From the NCBI RefSeq assembly GCF_016775155.1, contig NZ_JAEUGD010000018.1, forward strand, positions 1 to 64,000: a stretch of DNA of 64,000 nt, given 5' to 3'. This document shows positions 34,202 to 43,565 of the stretch, piece by piece. Origin of the DNA: Fulvivirga marina. Lineage in GTDB: Bacteria > Bacteroidota > Bacteroidia > Cytophagales > Cyclobacteriaceae. The notes below the pieces were generated by a model. It was not told where the DNA came from, did no database searches, and saw nothing but the letters and a program-made list of their open reading frames with translations. The translations under genes and the position numbers were made by a program. Numbering within the stretch: position 1 is the stretch's first letter; each line of letters begins with the position of its first letter.

Positions 34202-37200
34202 TTATTTATTAAGGTTGATTGTAAGTACTCTCTCAGAAGTAAATGTATCGGTGCCCGGAAGCCTGTACCTGACGTTGAATCTCAGAGTTTCAAGGCTATA
34301 CATATACTTGTAGGTGCCGATCAGGATAGACCTGACCCGCTGAGATGGATTGCTGTTGCCATCATATAAGTTGATCAGGGCGTTTTTTATATCGTAGTAA
34401 TCGTAGTACCCATAAAAATCAAGGTCGTGCATGAAGTCGACAAGGCCCCCTTGTGATGGGTACGCTCCCATTTCTACCTGGCTTTCTTTTATTGCAGGGA
34501 AGAACTCCTGCTGAACAATGACGGGCTGATCTGGTGGTGCTCCGCCTTCCCGTGTTCCTCTTTCATCTACACTTCGCCATTCAATAACAGCTTGTGGATG
34601 CACCGGGTAGCCATTGTAAATGACGGGGTCTGCAAACCCTGTAAACCAGCTATTGTCATTCATCGGAGCAATAGAAACCACGGGCATAAACTTACTGGTA
34701 CCACGTACTTCTGCTTTGTCAAAAAGCTCTGAAAGAGTTCCCCTTAGTCCGTACCGTTTGTATTGCTTCTCAAAAAGCAATTGGGAGAAGCTAAAGGATG
34801 GCATATCATCAATCTTGTCCAGGAACTTCTCATACTTGCTCGTTCTAAAGTAGTTCTCATACAGGTTAAAGCCCTGCCCAACCACAAGGTTGTTGAGCAA
34901 TGCGGTTTGCTGTACGCTTACATTATTGTCTCCTTCATCCAATTGGCTCACGGATGTAATACTGATATTTGATTCTATATCAATGGCACTGTTTTTCGGC
35001 TCTCTGACCAACACCATTTTATAGGCTGTTTGTGTAGAGAGATCCGGCAGCACAAAAGATACCTTTTTGTTTGCCCTGCTATAGGATGCCGTGGTTTTAA
35101 CAGGTACCTGTGAAGTGGCAACAAAGTGCATCTCATAGTTCATATCCGGGTCACTGAAAAGGTACTCCTGGTCGGTGTCCAGTAAGATGTAACCGCTTGT
35201 AGTCTCTTTCGTGTAGAAGTTGTATTGCCCCATGAAGGGGTAACCCGCCAAAACGTTGCTCTCTGGTATATAATCCGGGGCTTCTCCGGTAGTAAAGCTC
35301 AGGCTTTCTTCTTCGATCAGGTCTTTGCCGCCTTCGCTCATGTTTTTCCAAGTCCCTGATACTTTCTCCTGCCATACTACTTTGACCACTACATCAATCT
35401 TTGATTGCGGGGGTAGTATGCTTTCCGTTTTGTAGATCACACTGTTACGGGCTTCGTTCCATACCAGTTTACCTTCCAAATCCTGCCCGTTGTGGGTTAC
35501 TGAAAATTCGGTCAGGTTGACACGATAGAATTTATAGTCATTGTCTTTGTTCAATATCTCCATTGGCCTGCCCTCAGGAACACTCAATGCTACCTGTGGT
35601 TTTGTGAACACATCAACATCCTTGTCTTGATTTAGAGGTTTAATTTGTCCTATGGCTTTTACTCCTGTCACTGCATTGGTTCCTGCTATTTCACATTTCT
35701 CTCCTAATTCAAATTTGAATTTACATTTACCCTTTACAAGCCCACCCAGGATATTGAACTCGCCTGTCACGGCACCCCTCATATATACGGGGTTAGGGAG
35801 TTCCGCTTGCAGTACAGAGGCAAAGGCCATATTGATTATCGGAAACTCACCCTCAATAAACTTTAAGTTCACTTTTACCCCAATCTCGGCCATGATATAC
35901 GCCCATGCCTGACCGCTTGCATACCAGCCGTTAATGCCGGGCGTTTGTCCTGTATTGGAACAGGTAAAGCTGCTCAAATCCCTTAACATCAGGTCGAAGC
36001 CTAAACCTGCGCCTATCTCTCCGTAGAATATCAGGAAATTGATCCTGCCTGTATTTAATTCTAAGGAAGTACCAAAGGCCATGCCCCTCGCATTAGCAAG
36101 CATTCCTTCATCCCTTGACATGTTCATTTCACCCGCGAGCTTGCTTACCTGTGGTGGGAGATCGGGCATATCGGGGATGCGGTGCCCGGCCATGAAGTAG
36201 CTTTGGGCTACGACTGTAGGCCTATTTCCAAGCGCCACAAAAGCAAGCCCTATTTTCTTATCTGGCCGCCCGATATGGATAAACCAGTCGTCCGGACTAA
36301 AGTAAAGTTCTGCCCATCCCGCCAAATCATTCGGTCCCGTGCCTTTTAGCATATTGTAAACATTAATGTAGGTTTCGAGGGTGGCGTGGAATATCTTGTT
36401 TTCAAAGTCAAACCGCATCATAAGTTCAGCATAGAGCTTGACATCAGAATTGCTCCTGTCTTCTAAGGGAGTCATAAAGTAGGCATCACCCGTAAACTGG
36501 ATATACTTTACACCTCCGTGGCTACCAAAGGCAATTTCAAACCAAGAGGTGCCATTAAACACATATGGATCGGGGGTCATGCCAATCGTTACACCAGCTT
36601 TGAAACCTAAACCTACATCAGCATCAGGGACGTAGGCGATCTCTGGCGTTGTACCATCGGGATTTAAAGGCCCCTGCTTCATGTGATAAAACAGCCCGCC
36701 TCCAAGCCTGTAGATAGCAAAGTTGGATGAGCCTAAAGGAATATTGACATCGGACATTGCCGTCACATACCAATAGCGGTACTCGGGCAGCTTGCCAAAA
36801 GTGCCTACGGCATTGACCTGAAAGCCTACTATTTCGGCATCCAGCTTTCCGTTGAAACCATTGCCGTACACAGGATCGCTATCAAAGAACTTCACCTCTC
36901 CGTTAAGGGTATAGGCTTCTGTTTTTACATCCACCATTATATCATGGACCCTTACTCTCTTAAATTCAAACTCGTGCCGTGTGGTGGTATATTCCCCTTC
37001 GGTGGTGGTGGTTTCTTTGAACTTGCCCTCCAAACCTACGGTCGTCTCCCCTGAAAAACCGCCAGAGCCGTCCATCAGGGTCAGCTTGGCATGGATAATA
37101 AGCGCTAAATCTTCCAATTTGTGATGCAGTCCTATGCTGTCTATTTGGAGGGGAAAGCCTGCCGTCATAGATTCGGTTTTTACTCCCCATTGCCCGCCCC

Positions 37201-38515
37201 GAACTACGGGGGCTTTGCTGGACAGTACCAAATTTTTGAAGTGCAAGCCCTTGGCGGTTATTTCGGACCCTCCGTTGATATCGGCTACCCCGTGTAACTT
37301 TGCATTGGCTACAAATCGCCCGCTATCACGCTCTAATGTTATTACACTGTTTTCATCCAGTACAATATCCGCTAGTAATAGGTCTGAATGCAGGGTTTCC
37401 TTTGTCTGTACTAATACCTGATAGTCCAGGTCGCCACCATTCCAGTAAATGCCTGCTGCATATTTTGTCGGCTCATCAAAGAGCGGCAACTTCAAATCTC
37501 CATTGAACTCGCTGCCAATAAGCTGGTTTTTCAACATGATCACGTAAAACTTCTCTATGCTGAAAGGCCAGTTTGCCAGTGCGCCTTTGTCCAGGCTTAC
37601 AAGTCCCTGCGCTGTAAATGCGCCCGTAAACCCATTACGGTCAATGAGCATGTTCCTTGCCTCTACAGAAATCCTTTTGCCGCTGACGTTTAGCTCTGGG
37701 GGTAGCTCTACTTTAAGCTCACCGAAGTGTATCCCCGTCCAGAACTCGGGGTAGGTGCCAAACTCAGCCTCGTATTCTTCCGGTAGTTTAAAGCCTTGTG
37801 CATTGCGATCGTCGCTAAAATCAAGGGTAACTGCCCTTGCAGTAAACCGGAAGCCGGGGAGCTGTCGCACTTCAAATGCAGGCAGGTTGATTTGAGTGAT
37901 AATTGAACCGGGATCAGTGGCCTGAACCCTGAAATCGGCTACAACGGGCTTGCCGGGGATATCGGCATTCGCTGCCGTTTCCTGTGATACAGTAACATTG
38001 CCATTCAGGGAGAGGTTTTTAAAGCCGTTACAATCCCATTCAATGTAATTTTGCCCTGTTTCCGATAGTAGGTTAATGGTAATATGTTGACCAATCGGTA
38101 ACGCTTCATCGGTGAGCATGACAAGCCGTGTGCCTGTTGAAGCTGCAATACCTCCTTTGTGTATTTTAAGCTTTAAGGCGGCAAAGGCCACACGCCTGTC
38201 GATAAGGGGAAAGTACAGGGATACATAAGCATTGACATAGGTGGCCTCAGTTGTCACGACCAGGTTATCAAACAAGATATACTGGAGGCGGCCATTAATT
38301 TCTTTTACAACACCCAGGGGCAAATGAGCAAGGTCATCATCAGTCATTTGGCTGACTATGCGATTTTGCTCTATGACATAGTCCTGCAAGGCATGGACTT
38401 TTAAGGCCAGTTGCGCGGTGTCAGCCGTAACGCTGTCTGCTATGAATACATCGGCTGAGACATCGAGGCTAATGACGATTAATATTAAAACAAATATATA
38501 CCTGAATAACGTCAT
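34202..38515 (-). CDS. Giant exported protein, first gene of the surface operon
   Basis: A 1,437-residue protein with a signal peptide (MTLFRYIFVLILIVISLDVSA). Almost the whole chain is predicted beta-rich by eye, with repeating short strands and Gly/Asn turns. Residues about 540-900 resemble barrel- or solenoid-like segments (GGGLFYHMKQGP, AEIGVKVNLKFIEGEFP). There is no recognised domain and no T9SS sorting domain. It is the first gene of seven larger genes on the minus strand and defines the operon. I suspect a structural core of an uncharacterised surface apparatus. Homologues should be sought beside the same Fn3, SprB and barrel genes. Confidence 0.8.
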   Translation of the reverse strand: MTLFRYIFVLILIVISLDVSADVFIADSVTADTAQLALKVHALQDYVIEQNRIVSQMTDDDLAHLPLGVVKEINGRLQYILFDNLVVTTEATYVNAYVSLYFPLIDRRVAFAALKLKIHKGGIAASTGTRLVMLTDEALPIGQHITINLLSETGQNYIEWDCNGFKNLSLNGNVTVSQETAANADIPGKPVVADFRVQATDPGSIITQINLPAFEVRQLPGFRFTARAVTLDFSDDRNAQGFKLPEEYEAEFGTYPEFWTGIHFGELKVELPPELNVSGKRISVEARNMLIDRNGFTGAFTAQGLVSLDKGALANWPFSIEKFYVIMLKNQLIGSEFNGDLKLPLFDEPTKYAAGIYWNGGDLDYQVLVQTKETLHSDLLLADIVLDENSVITLERDSGRFVANAKLHGVADINGGSEITAKGLHFKNLVLSSKAPVVRGGQWGVKTESMTAGFPLQIDSIGLHHKLEDLALIIHAKLTLMDGSGGFSGETTVGLEGKFKETTTTEGEYTTTRHEFEFKRVRVHDIMVDVKTEAYTLNGEVKFFDSDPVYGNGFNGKLDAEIVGFQVNAVGTFGKLPEYRYWYVTAMSDVNIPLGSSNFAIYRLGGGLFYHMKQGPLNPDGTTPEIAYVPDADVGLGFKAGVTIGMTPDPYVFNGTSWFEIAFGSHGGVKYIQFTGDAYFMTPLEDRSNSDVKLYAELMMRFDFENKIFHATLETYINVYNMLKGTGPNDLAGWAELYFSPDDWFIHIGRPDKKIGLAFVALGNRPTVVAQSYFMAGHRIPDMPDLPPQVSKLAGEMNMSRDEGMLANARGMAFGTSLELNTGRINFLIFYGEIGAGLGFDLMLRDLSSFTCSNTGQTPGINGWYASGQAWAYIMAEIGVKVNLKFIEGEFPIINMAFASVLQAELPNPVYMRGAVTGEFNILGGLVKGKCKFKFELGEKCEIAGTNAVTGVKAIGQIKPLNQDKDVDVFTKPQVALSVPEGRPMEILNKDNDYKFYRVNLTEFSVTHNGQDLEGKLVWNEARNSVIYKTESILPPQSKIDVVVKVVWQEKVSGTWKNMSEGGKDLIEEESLSFTTGEAPDYIPESNVLAGYPFMGQYNFYTKETTSGYILLDTDQEYLFSDPDMNYEMHFVATSQVPVKTTASYSRANKKVSFVLPDLSTQTAYKMVLVREPKNSAIDIESNISITSVSQLDEGDNNVSVQQTALLNNLVVGQGFNLYENYFRTSKYEKFLDKIDDMPSFSFSQLLFEKQYKRYGLRGTLSELFDKAEVRGTSKFMPVVSIAPMNDNSWFTGFADPVIYNGYPVHPQAVIEWRSVDERGTREGGAPPDQPVIVQQEFFPAIKESQVEMGAYPSQGGLVDFMHDLDFYGYYDYYDIKNALINLYDGNSNPSQRVRSILIGTYKYMYSLETLRFNVRYRLPGTDTFTSERVLTINLNK

Positions 38516-38841
38516 GGTTATTTTTTTTATGCGTTGATTTTGGACAAATGGGTCCTGTTAAGCTTGTAAAGGGCTTATCAACTTTACTTAAATACTATAT
38601 GGGGATTACTAATGGGGCTTTGATCGTAGAGCCTGCCTTAAATCAGGTGATCATATACTGTTCAAGTTTTGCGTGACTCTATAAATCTTTCAAAGCTATT
38701 ATTATTATCCTATAATAAAAAAGCAACTTAATACCATTACTTACATGCTGGTTTGGCTTACTCACAACCTTTTAAAAGTTATTTAATAGTTGTTTGTCAG
38801 GCTGTTTGCCTGTTGCAGTGGTGGCAATCAGTGCAATTGTC
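38516..38841. other. Leader region of the surface operon, no gene seen
   Basis: 326 bp between the giant gene's start and the end of the small membrane-protein gene. Plus-strand frames here are not convincing. The operon promoter must lie in this region, but I could not pick a convincing Bacteroidota TTTG/TAnnTTTG pair with confidence. Confidence 0.4.
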
Positions 38842-39108
38842 TTACATTCTTGAATGGCCGTCCTTACCCTTTTTGTCTTTTCTGCTGTTTGCTGCTCGTT
38901 CAAAATGGACTGCATTCCTTCGCTCTATTTCATGACGGATCGACATATACCGCAGGCTATCTTCAAGAAGCCTGATCTTTTCGTTCAACGATATTTTTAT
39001 CTTCTCTGCTTTTATCTTGTTTCCCCTGGCATTTTGGCCCTCATAAACGGCAAAGGCCATACTCAGGGCAAACAATACGATTAAAGGTACTATTACTCTT
39101 TTTTTCAT
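38842..39108 (-). CDS. Small signal-anchored coiled-coil protein
   Basis: An 88-residue protein with an N-terminal hydrophobic segment (VIVPLIVLFALSMAFAV), a charged helix (about 30-65) and a lysine-rich tail. Probably inner-membrane anchored facing the periplasm. No family recognised. First of three small minus-strand genes in a row. Confidence 0.6.
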   Translation of the reverse strand: MKKRVIVPLIVLFALSMAFAVYEGQNARGNKIKAEKIKISLNEKIRLLEDSLRYMSIRHEIERRNAVHFERAANSRKDKKGKDGHSRM

Positions 39109-39123
39109 AGACTTAGTTATTTG

Positions 39124-39357
39124 TTAAGACTTCCACAAGGGTAGCCTGTTGATGATTTCTTTATACGCATACAATACTCGCTTATATTCTTCTGTACCCA
39201 TAGGGACCTCTGGCACAAAATCATGACTTAAGTGAGAGAGCCAGTTTAATGCACTATCTTGGCGGACAAGCCGTTGCTCAATATTTAACTCAGCAACATT
39301 TGCCCCTTGCAGGATGTAATAGAAGTTGTGGTTATAGTATATTTTAATTTTGCTCAT
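39124..39357 (-). CDS. Small soluble protein, unknown
   Basis: A 77-residue mixed protein (MSKIKIYYNHNFYYILQG start) without a recognised motif. It lies 15 bp from the membrane gene downstream and 9 bp after the 104-residue gene upstream, so it belongs to the same transcript. Confidence 0.55.
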   Translation of the reverse strand: MSKIKIYYNHNFYYILQGANVAELNIEQRLVRQDSALNWLSHLSHDFVPEVPMGTEEYKRVLYAYKEIINRLPLWKS

Positions 39358-39366
39358 CTACAGCAT

Positions 39367-39681
39367 TTAGTTAACAGGGCAGTTCACTGGGTCTTTGATC
39401 AGGATCACCTGCAGCACTCTCCGAAGACGTTTTAGTTGCTCTACCTGCCCCTTCAGGCTGTAATGCATAAATTCAAAGCTTCTTTCATAATCCTCCAGGA
39501 TGTTGGCCTTTTCCATAATCTCATAAAGCCCTTTTTCATAAATGAAGTGAGCAAATTCCATGTTGGTCCCTTCATACAACTTTGCCAGTTGGGTACTGTC
39601 TCGGATCAGATCGTTAACAGCCCCTAGGAGTTGTCCGTAGCGTTCTACCGATGCTTCCCAATTGGTGCTTTTTCTTTCCAT
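39367..39681 (-). CDS. Small helical protein, unknown
   Basis: A 104-residue helical protein (LLGAVNDLIRDSTQLAKLYE; YERSFEFMHYSLKGQVEQLKRL). It has no membrane segment or motif. First gene of a three-gene run of small element genes, downstream of a GC-rich inverted repeat near 39,700-39,730. Confidence 0.55.
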   Translation of the reverse strand: MERKSTNWEASVERYGQLLGAVNDLIRDSTQLAKLYEGTNMEFAHFIYEKGLYEIMEKANILEDYERSFEFMHYSLKGQVEQLKRLRRVLQVILIKDPVNCPVN

Positions 39682-39771
39682 TGTTTTTTTCTTTAAGGGG
39701 GCTCCCGGGGAGAGACACTTGCAACTCCCCCCGGATAGCCGTTAACTCAAACACGTCAGACAAGAGTGTTT

Positions 39772-40017
39772 CTAAGCATTGTTCTTTTTCACGAATGACA
39801 TCACTATTTCACCCTCGGTTGTATATCTGTAAGCGGTTAGGTTCCTGTCATACACAATCGGGGCATTGAAGTCTTCTTTCATGATCCTAAGCATGTTAAA
39901 TATGCTTCTTGGTGATACTCCCAGTCTTTTTGCCAGGTCTTTCGCATTACCCGAACAGCCTTTCCTAATAAGCGCGTCCGTGCGCTCTATTCGTTCTAAA
40001 AGTTTTATTTCCTTCAT
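39772..40017 (-). CDS. HTH transcription regulator (HTH_11-like)
   Basis: An 81-residue protein with a clean helix-turn-helix at about 24-47 (AKDLAKRLGVSPRSIFNMLR) and a short beta-wing (PIVYDRNLTAYRYTTEG). This is the DeoR/HTH_11-type domain without an effector domain. It probably controls the neighbouring small genes. A GGGAGGTGT hairpin just upstream (40063-40088) could modulate its expression. Confidence 0.75.
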   Translation of the reverse strand: MKEIKLLERIERTDALIRKGCSGNAKDLAKRLGVSPRSIFNMLRIMKEDFNAPIVYDRNLTAYRYTTEGEIVMSFVKKNNA

Positions 40018-40062
40018 TTTTAATTGTTTGGGTAAATGACTTTCTAAACCATTTTAAGGTAT

Positions 40063-40088
40063 GGGAGGTGTTATTGCCCACACCTCCC
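40063..40088 (-). promoter_or_regulatory. Hairpin between two small genes
   Basis: A perfect 9-bp stem, GGGAGGTGT (40063-40071) / ACACCTCCC (40080-40088), with an 8-nt loop. It lies 46 bp upstream of the HTH gene and downstream of the 94-residue gene. There is no T-run on the minus strand, so it is more likely an attenuator or mRNA-stability element than a full terminator. Confidence 0.45.
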
Positions 40089-40133
40089 GTTTCACCCGTC
40101 AACCTAAACCAAATCAATCGGGTTATTTTACCC

Positions 40134-40418
40134 TTATACAAGTGGCATTCGTTCAGTCATTAACTTTCTTTTAAACTGATAATTGATCTTTTCTCTTTTT
40201 AAAAGCTTGGTTTCCGCTTCCATGTCTGCCAAAAGCCCCTGAAACCTTGCTCCATAGGTAGACAGGTTGCCATTCAACTCTTCTTTTAGGTCGGATTCTG
40301 CCAGCTTGCTAATGAATTCGATGTTGGCTTCAAATAGCTCCTGCGTAATGACTTCCATTTTCATGGCTAGCATATCCATGCTATGAATTACAGTCTGATA
40401 ATCTTTTACAGTAGACAT
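40134..40418 (-). CDS. Small helical protein, unknown
   Basis: A 94-residue helical, Met/Glu-rich protein (SMDMLAMKMEVITQELFEAN; basic C-terminus KREKINYQFKRKLM). No recognised family. Divergent to the HTH gene at 40638, with the operator-like palindrome 40584-40597 between them. Confidence 0.55.
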   Translation of the reverse strand: MSTVKDYQTVIHSMDMLAMKMEVITQELFEANIEFISKLAESDLKEELNGNLSTYGARFQGLLADMEAETKLLKREKINYQFKRKLMTERMPLV

Positions 40419-40583
40419 ATGCTTTGATTTAATTCATTACTGTTCAGCGGGGCGAGCTGCTTCAAATTCCTTCACATAAACTCCTTCTTACCCTTTGTAC
40501 AGATAATGCCTTTCCAAATGGATTTTGAACATGGCAATTCTGTACCTTTTACATATATTTGATTTTGCGCTATATAATAAACA

Positions 40584-40597
40584 CACCTGATCAGGTG
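40584..40597. promoter_or_regulatory. Perfect palindrome, probable operator
   Basis: CACCTGATCAGGTG is a perfect 14-bp dyad, extended by one mismatch to ACACACCTGATCAGGTGGTGTG. It lies 41 bp upstream of the HTH regulator start in a divergent intergenic region, the expected place for an autoregulatory operator. Confidence 0.5.
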
Positions 40598-40637
40598 GTG
40601 TGCGCTTATTTAGCTCATGTTTTAAAATTATAAATTT

Positions 40638-41129
40638 GTGTTTAATAAAGCAACAATTCAGGAGAAAGTTTGTCATTTCCGTACTGTGAAAGGCTACTCG
40701 CAAGTGGAACTAGGGTTGAAAATTGAGGAAATCACTGGGCAACCCTATGATAGGCATGCGATTTCAGCCTATGAAACCGGCCGTAGAAGGATACCTGCTT
40801 ATTTGGTGCCTGTGCTGGCAGAAATATTTGAGATTACAACGGATGAACTCTTCTACTCTAAGGAAGAGATCCGGAAATTTGATCAGATTGATCAACTAAG
40901 TGCTCAAATGGTTGACTATCGAGAGTTATCTAACACCAACCCGGAAGAAGCTGCGAAAGCGGCACTTGATTTATTAAAGGAGGCAAGAAAAGAAATTCAG
41001 ACTTTAAAAAGCCAGTTAGCGGTAAGTAAAAATGAAGTATCAGAGGCCCATAAGAAAATATCTGTTATGAAGGATGTGATTAAGAAATGGAAAAAGCACG
41101 TAAAACAGTTTATGAATTATAACCCTTAA
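40638..41129 (+). CDS. XRE-type (HTH_3) transcription regulator
   Basis: A 163-residue protein from a GTG start. An HTH_3 domain spans about 9-68 (VKGYSQVELGLKI ... HAISAYETGRRRIPAYLVPVLAEIFEI), and a coiled coil fills the C-terminal half (about 105-155). The start is chosen because it precedes the complete HTH by a normal distance. It is divergent to the 94-residue gene and convergent with the TPR gene. The coiled coil suggests dimerisation, and the palindrome upstream suggests autoregulation. Confidence 0.82.
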   Translation: MFNKATIQEKVCHFRTVKGYSQVELGLKIEEITGQPYDRHAISAYETGRRRIPAYLVPVLAEIFEITTDELFYSKEEIRKFDQIDQLSAQMVDYRELSNTNPEEAAKAALDLLKEARKEIQTLKSQLAVSKNEVSEAHKKISVMKDVIKKWKKHVKQFMNYNP

Positions 41130-41140
41130 TAATTCAATAA

Positions 41141-42475
41141 CTATTCCGTATCCTCTATGTTAAGTTCAGCGCTAACATCTTCTAAATCCTGGTAAAAGCC
41201 TGCCATTCCGACTTGTAGCCTCTCTTTTTCTTTCTTCTCTTTCCTTAGCCTTTTTCTGTAAAAAAACACGCTAAGAACTATAGCCAGTAAGCACGCCCCT
41301 ATGAGTTCTAAATATTTCGTTTGGCTGGCACTAAACTTTTCGTCCTTTTCTTTTAACGCCTGTTTTCTTTCCTGATTGACCTCTGCCGCTCTAATAGAAG
41401 CTTGTCGGTAAAGGGTTTCCAGGTTGTTGCGCTGCTCTTCCTGCTGTTGACTTCTTTGATTATATACTTTCAGATATTCTCCCTGACGAGACAATTGATC
41501 ATAATTTAGGTTTTGTACCACACTATATAAAGTACTTAAACCGTTAAGCGCGATACCCAACTCCTTTGAGGAAAGGTCTGCCTTGGAGAGTTGCACTACT
41601 TCATCATACAGCACTAAGGCTTTTTCATTATTACCTTTTAGTGCTTCCAATTCCGCACTATAATTAAGATTTGGTCTTAGATCTGCCCCTTCAATTTTAT
41701 TTTTGAGCGCGATTGCCTGAGACAGCCATTTTTCTGCTTCCGCTATATTTCCTTCTTTAATATAGGTTTCAGCAATGTTTCCATATATGTATGAGGTTTG
41801 AAGTTCACTTGCCGAATATTCAAGTGCCCTGTTATAATATTGTCTTGCCTCATTAAACTCCTGTTGCTTAAAATGTAATTTACCATACAAATTTAAAAAC
41901 TCACCAATGTGGGTATTGTTGCCCAAACCTTTTGCCAAGTCTATCCCTTGCTTAAGATATAATTCAGCCTTGTAAAAACGGTTTCCATCAATATGTATAA
42001 GCGAGATATTTTGATACACCCAGGATAGCTTTTCTTTACGTTCAGCTTTTAAGAAAGCTTGTTCCGCCTTTTCAAAATGTGATAATGCTTTCTCATAAAA
42101 AGCTGCTTGATAGTAGATGCTTCCTAAATTCAAATAAACCAACCCTTGATGATAGGAGTCATTATTTTTTCCATAAAGCTCCAAAGCTTCGCTGTATGAA
42201 TTGGTAGCTGTCTCGTAGTCGCCTGTATTTCTTTTCAATACAGCATTGTAAGTATAATATTTGGCCAAAAATTCGTTGTTTCCTAGTTTTTGAGCCTGCA
42301 CTTTAAGTTTTTCAAGTAATGGATAAGCAAACTCAGGTTCACTTTTGTGCTTCAGAAATTCGGTGTGGGTAAGCTCTAAATCTTCAGTCTCCTTATTTTT
42401 AACCTCAATTATTTCATCGGGACTGCAAGCAAGAAAGGTTGATACAAGTGACAGGCAAAAGATTAGCTTCCACAT
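41141..42475 (-). CDS. TPR-repeat lipoprotein with C-terminal TM segment
   Basis: About 444 residues from the ATG at 42475, chosen because it starts the signal peptide MWKLIFCLSLVSTFLAC with Cys as the lipobox residue. At least six TPR repeats follow (for example YLNLGSIYYQAAFYEKALSHFEKA written in shorter units, EFLNLYGKLHFKQQ, YGNIAETYIKEGNIAEAEKW), then a coiled coil (about 350-390), a membrane helix (LIGACLLAIVLSVFFY) and a short acidic tail. This is the layout of Bacteroidota TPR sensor proteins that lack their kinase or DNA-binding output domain. It may be a truncated regulator or a scaffold. Confidence 0.78.
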   Translation of the reverse strand: MWKLIFCLSLVSTFLACSPDEIIEVKNKETEDLELTHTEFLKHKSEPEFAYPLLEKLKVQAQKLGNNEFLAKYYTYNAVLKRNTGDYETATNSYSEALELYGKNNDSYHQGLVYLNLGSIYYQAAFYEKALSHFEKAEQAFLKAERKEKLSWVYQNISLIHIDGNRFYKAELYLKQGIDLAKGLGNNTHIGEFLNLYGKLHFKQQEFNEARQYYNRALEYSASELQTSYIYGNIAETYIKEGNIAEAEKWLSQAIALKNKIEGADLRPNLNYSAELEALKGNNEKALVLYDEVVQLSKADLSSKELGIALNGLSTLYSVVQNLNYDQLSRQGEYLKVYNQRSQQQEEQRNNLETLYRQASIRAAEVNQERKQALKEKDEKFSASQTKYLELIGACLLAIVLSVFFYRKRLRKEKKEKERLQVGMAGFYQDLEDVSAELNIEDTE

Positions 42476-42620
42476 GGATAAAGAATGTTTTAGGTTGATG
42501 CGTAAATATGGGTCGACAAATATGTCTATAATATTATGCAATCAATATTTATATATTTCCAAAACCTTACTTATATAAGGAAACTAATCTTTTTCTCATA
42601 GTAAGTGATATTGAGTTTTC

Positions 42621-42779
42621 TCAATCATTAAAATCATCAATGCCAGCTTCTTTAGGTTGATCACCTTCCGTTTTTAGTACATGATCATTAGCTGGGGAAA
42701 CTTCCTCTTCCTGACATGAGGTGAAAGTCAGCCCAAATGTGGCAATAAATGCAATAGCGGCAATTTTTCTAATTTTCAT
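42621..42779 (-). CDS. Short lipoprotein
   Basis: A 52-residue ORF with a signal peptide and lipobox (IAFIATFGLTFTSC) followed by an acidic tail (QEEEVSPANDH). It lies just upstream of and co-oriented with the TPR gene. Similar tiny acidic lipoproteins commonly sit next to TPR regulators in Bacteroidota (my recollection). Function unknown. Confidence 0.55.
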   Translation of the reverse strand: MKIRKIAAIAFIATFGLTFTSCQEEEVSPANDHVLKTEGDQPKEAGIDDFND

Positions 42780-43565
42780 TGTTTTTGAATTTAAATGGTT
42801 TAGTTAATTTTTGGTCATCAGGCAATTGAATAAGACCGTCACAAACTTAATTGTTTCATATACCATCCTCTAATGGTATTTTAAGGCAATGTTACGCTGG
42901 TAATGAATAGGTTATACTTGTATGGCTTTGAACAACAAACTAATTCGCAACCAATGGCAAGTAAAAGTGTTTTGTATAAAGCAGATATGCTTTACTGTAC
43001 AGTAATAAGGCAATTGATATAAAATACTCTATCGAAGTGTCATTTTGATCCAATTGCTTACACAGAAATTTTGATAATTATCGATTACCAAAATGATTTG
43101 GCATGCATAAAACCGTATAGACCATTTCAGGGACGGTTTATATTTGACATTTATTGGATGATAAAATGGTTTAAAGAATTTCAAGCATATGACCTCTTTT
43201 GTGGGTTATCAAAATGACCATAAATTCACCTCTCTATACTAAAATATTCCTGTGATGTTTGGTTAAAAATACCCAAGGTTGGGTATTGACAACAAGATCA
43301 TAGCTGGATTATCTTTAAAAATTCTTTGCAAATGGAACCTTTAGGTTTGGAAAGTGTAAGGCTGCATAGGGAAAGTTTTAGATGGAGTTGCCGGTAAAAG
43401 TTATTATATAGGAGTGGTTGGGTTGCTACACCCGATTGTAGTCATTTGTAAACATTTAAAAATGGATAAACACTGTTTATCTGGTAATTATAATTAAACA
43501 GCTATATAGCAGGTAAAGTGCATGCACTTTATCCGTACGTTGGGCTGCATTAGAGAAAACTAAAA
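42780..43565. other. Long non-coding gap before the second cassette array
   Basis: 786 bp with no convincing gene. It contains palindrome copy D (43269-43286), small hairpins (GATAAACACTGTTTATC near 43,463 and AAAGTGCATGCACTTT near 43,516) and, at 43539-43545, the core GTTGGGC that fits integron GTTRRRY. That core lies 21 bp before the OLD-family gene. This is probably a junction between the element and the cassette array. Confidence 0.45.
43269..43286. repeat. 18-bp palindrome (copy D)
   Basis: ATACCCAAGGTTGGGTAT followed by TGACAA. Read in reverse complement it is TTGTCAATACCCAACCTTGGGTAT, matching copy A including the flank. It is therefore an inverted copy of the sites at 6335, 8547 and 9959. 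Confidence 0.7.
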
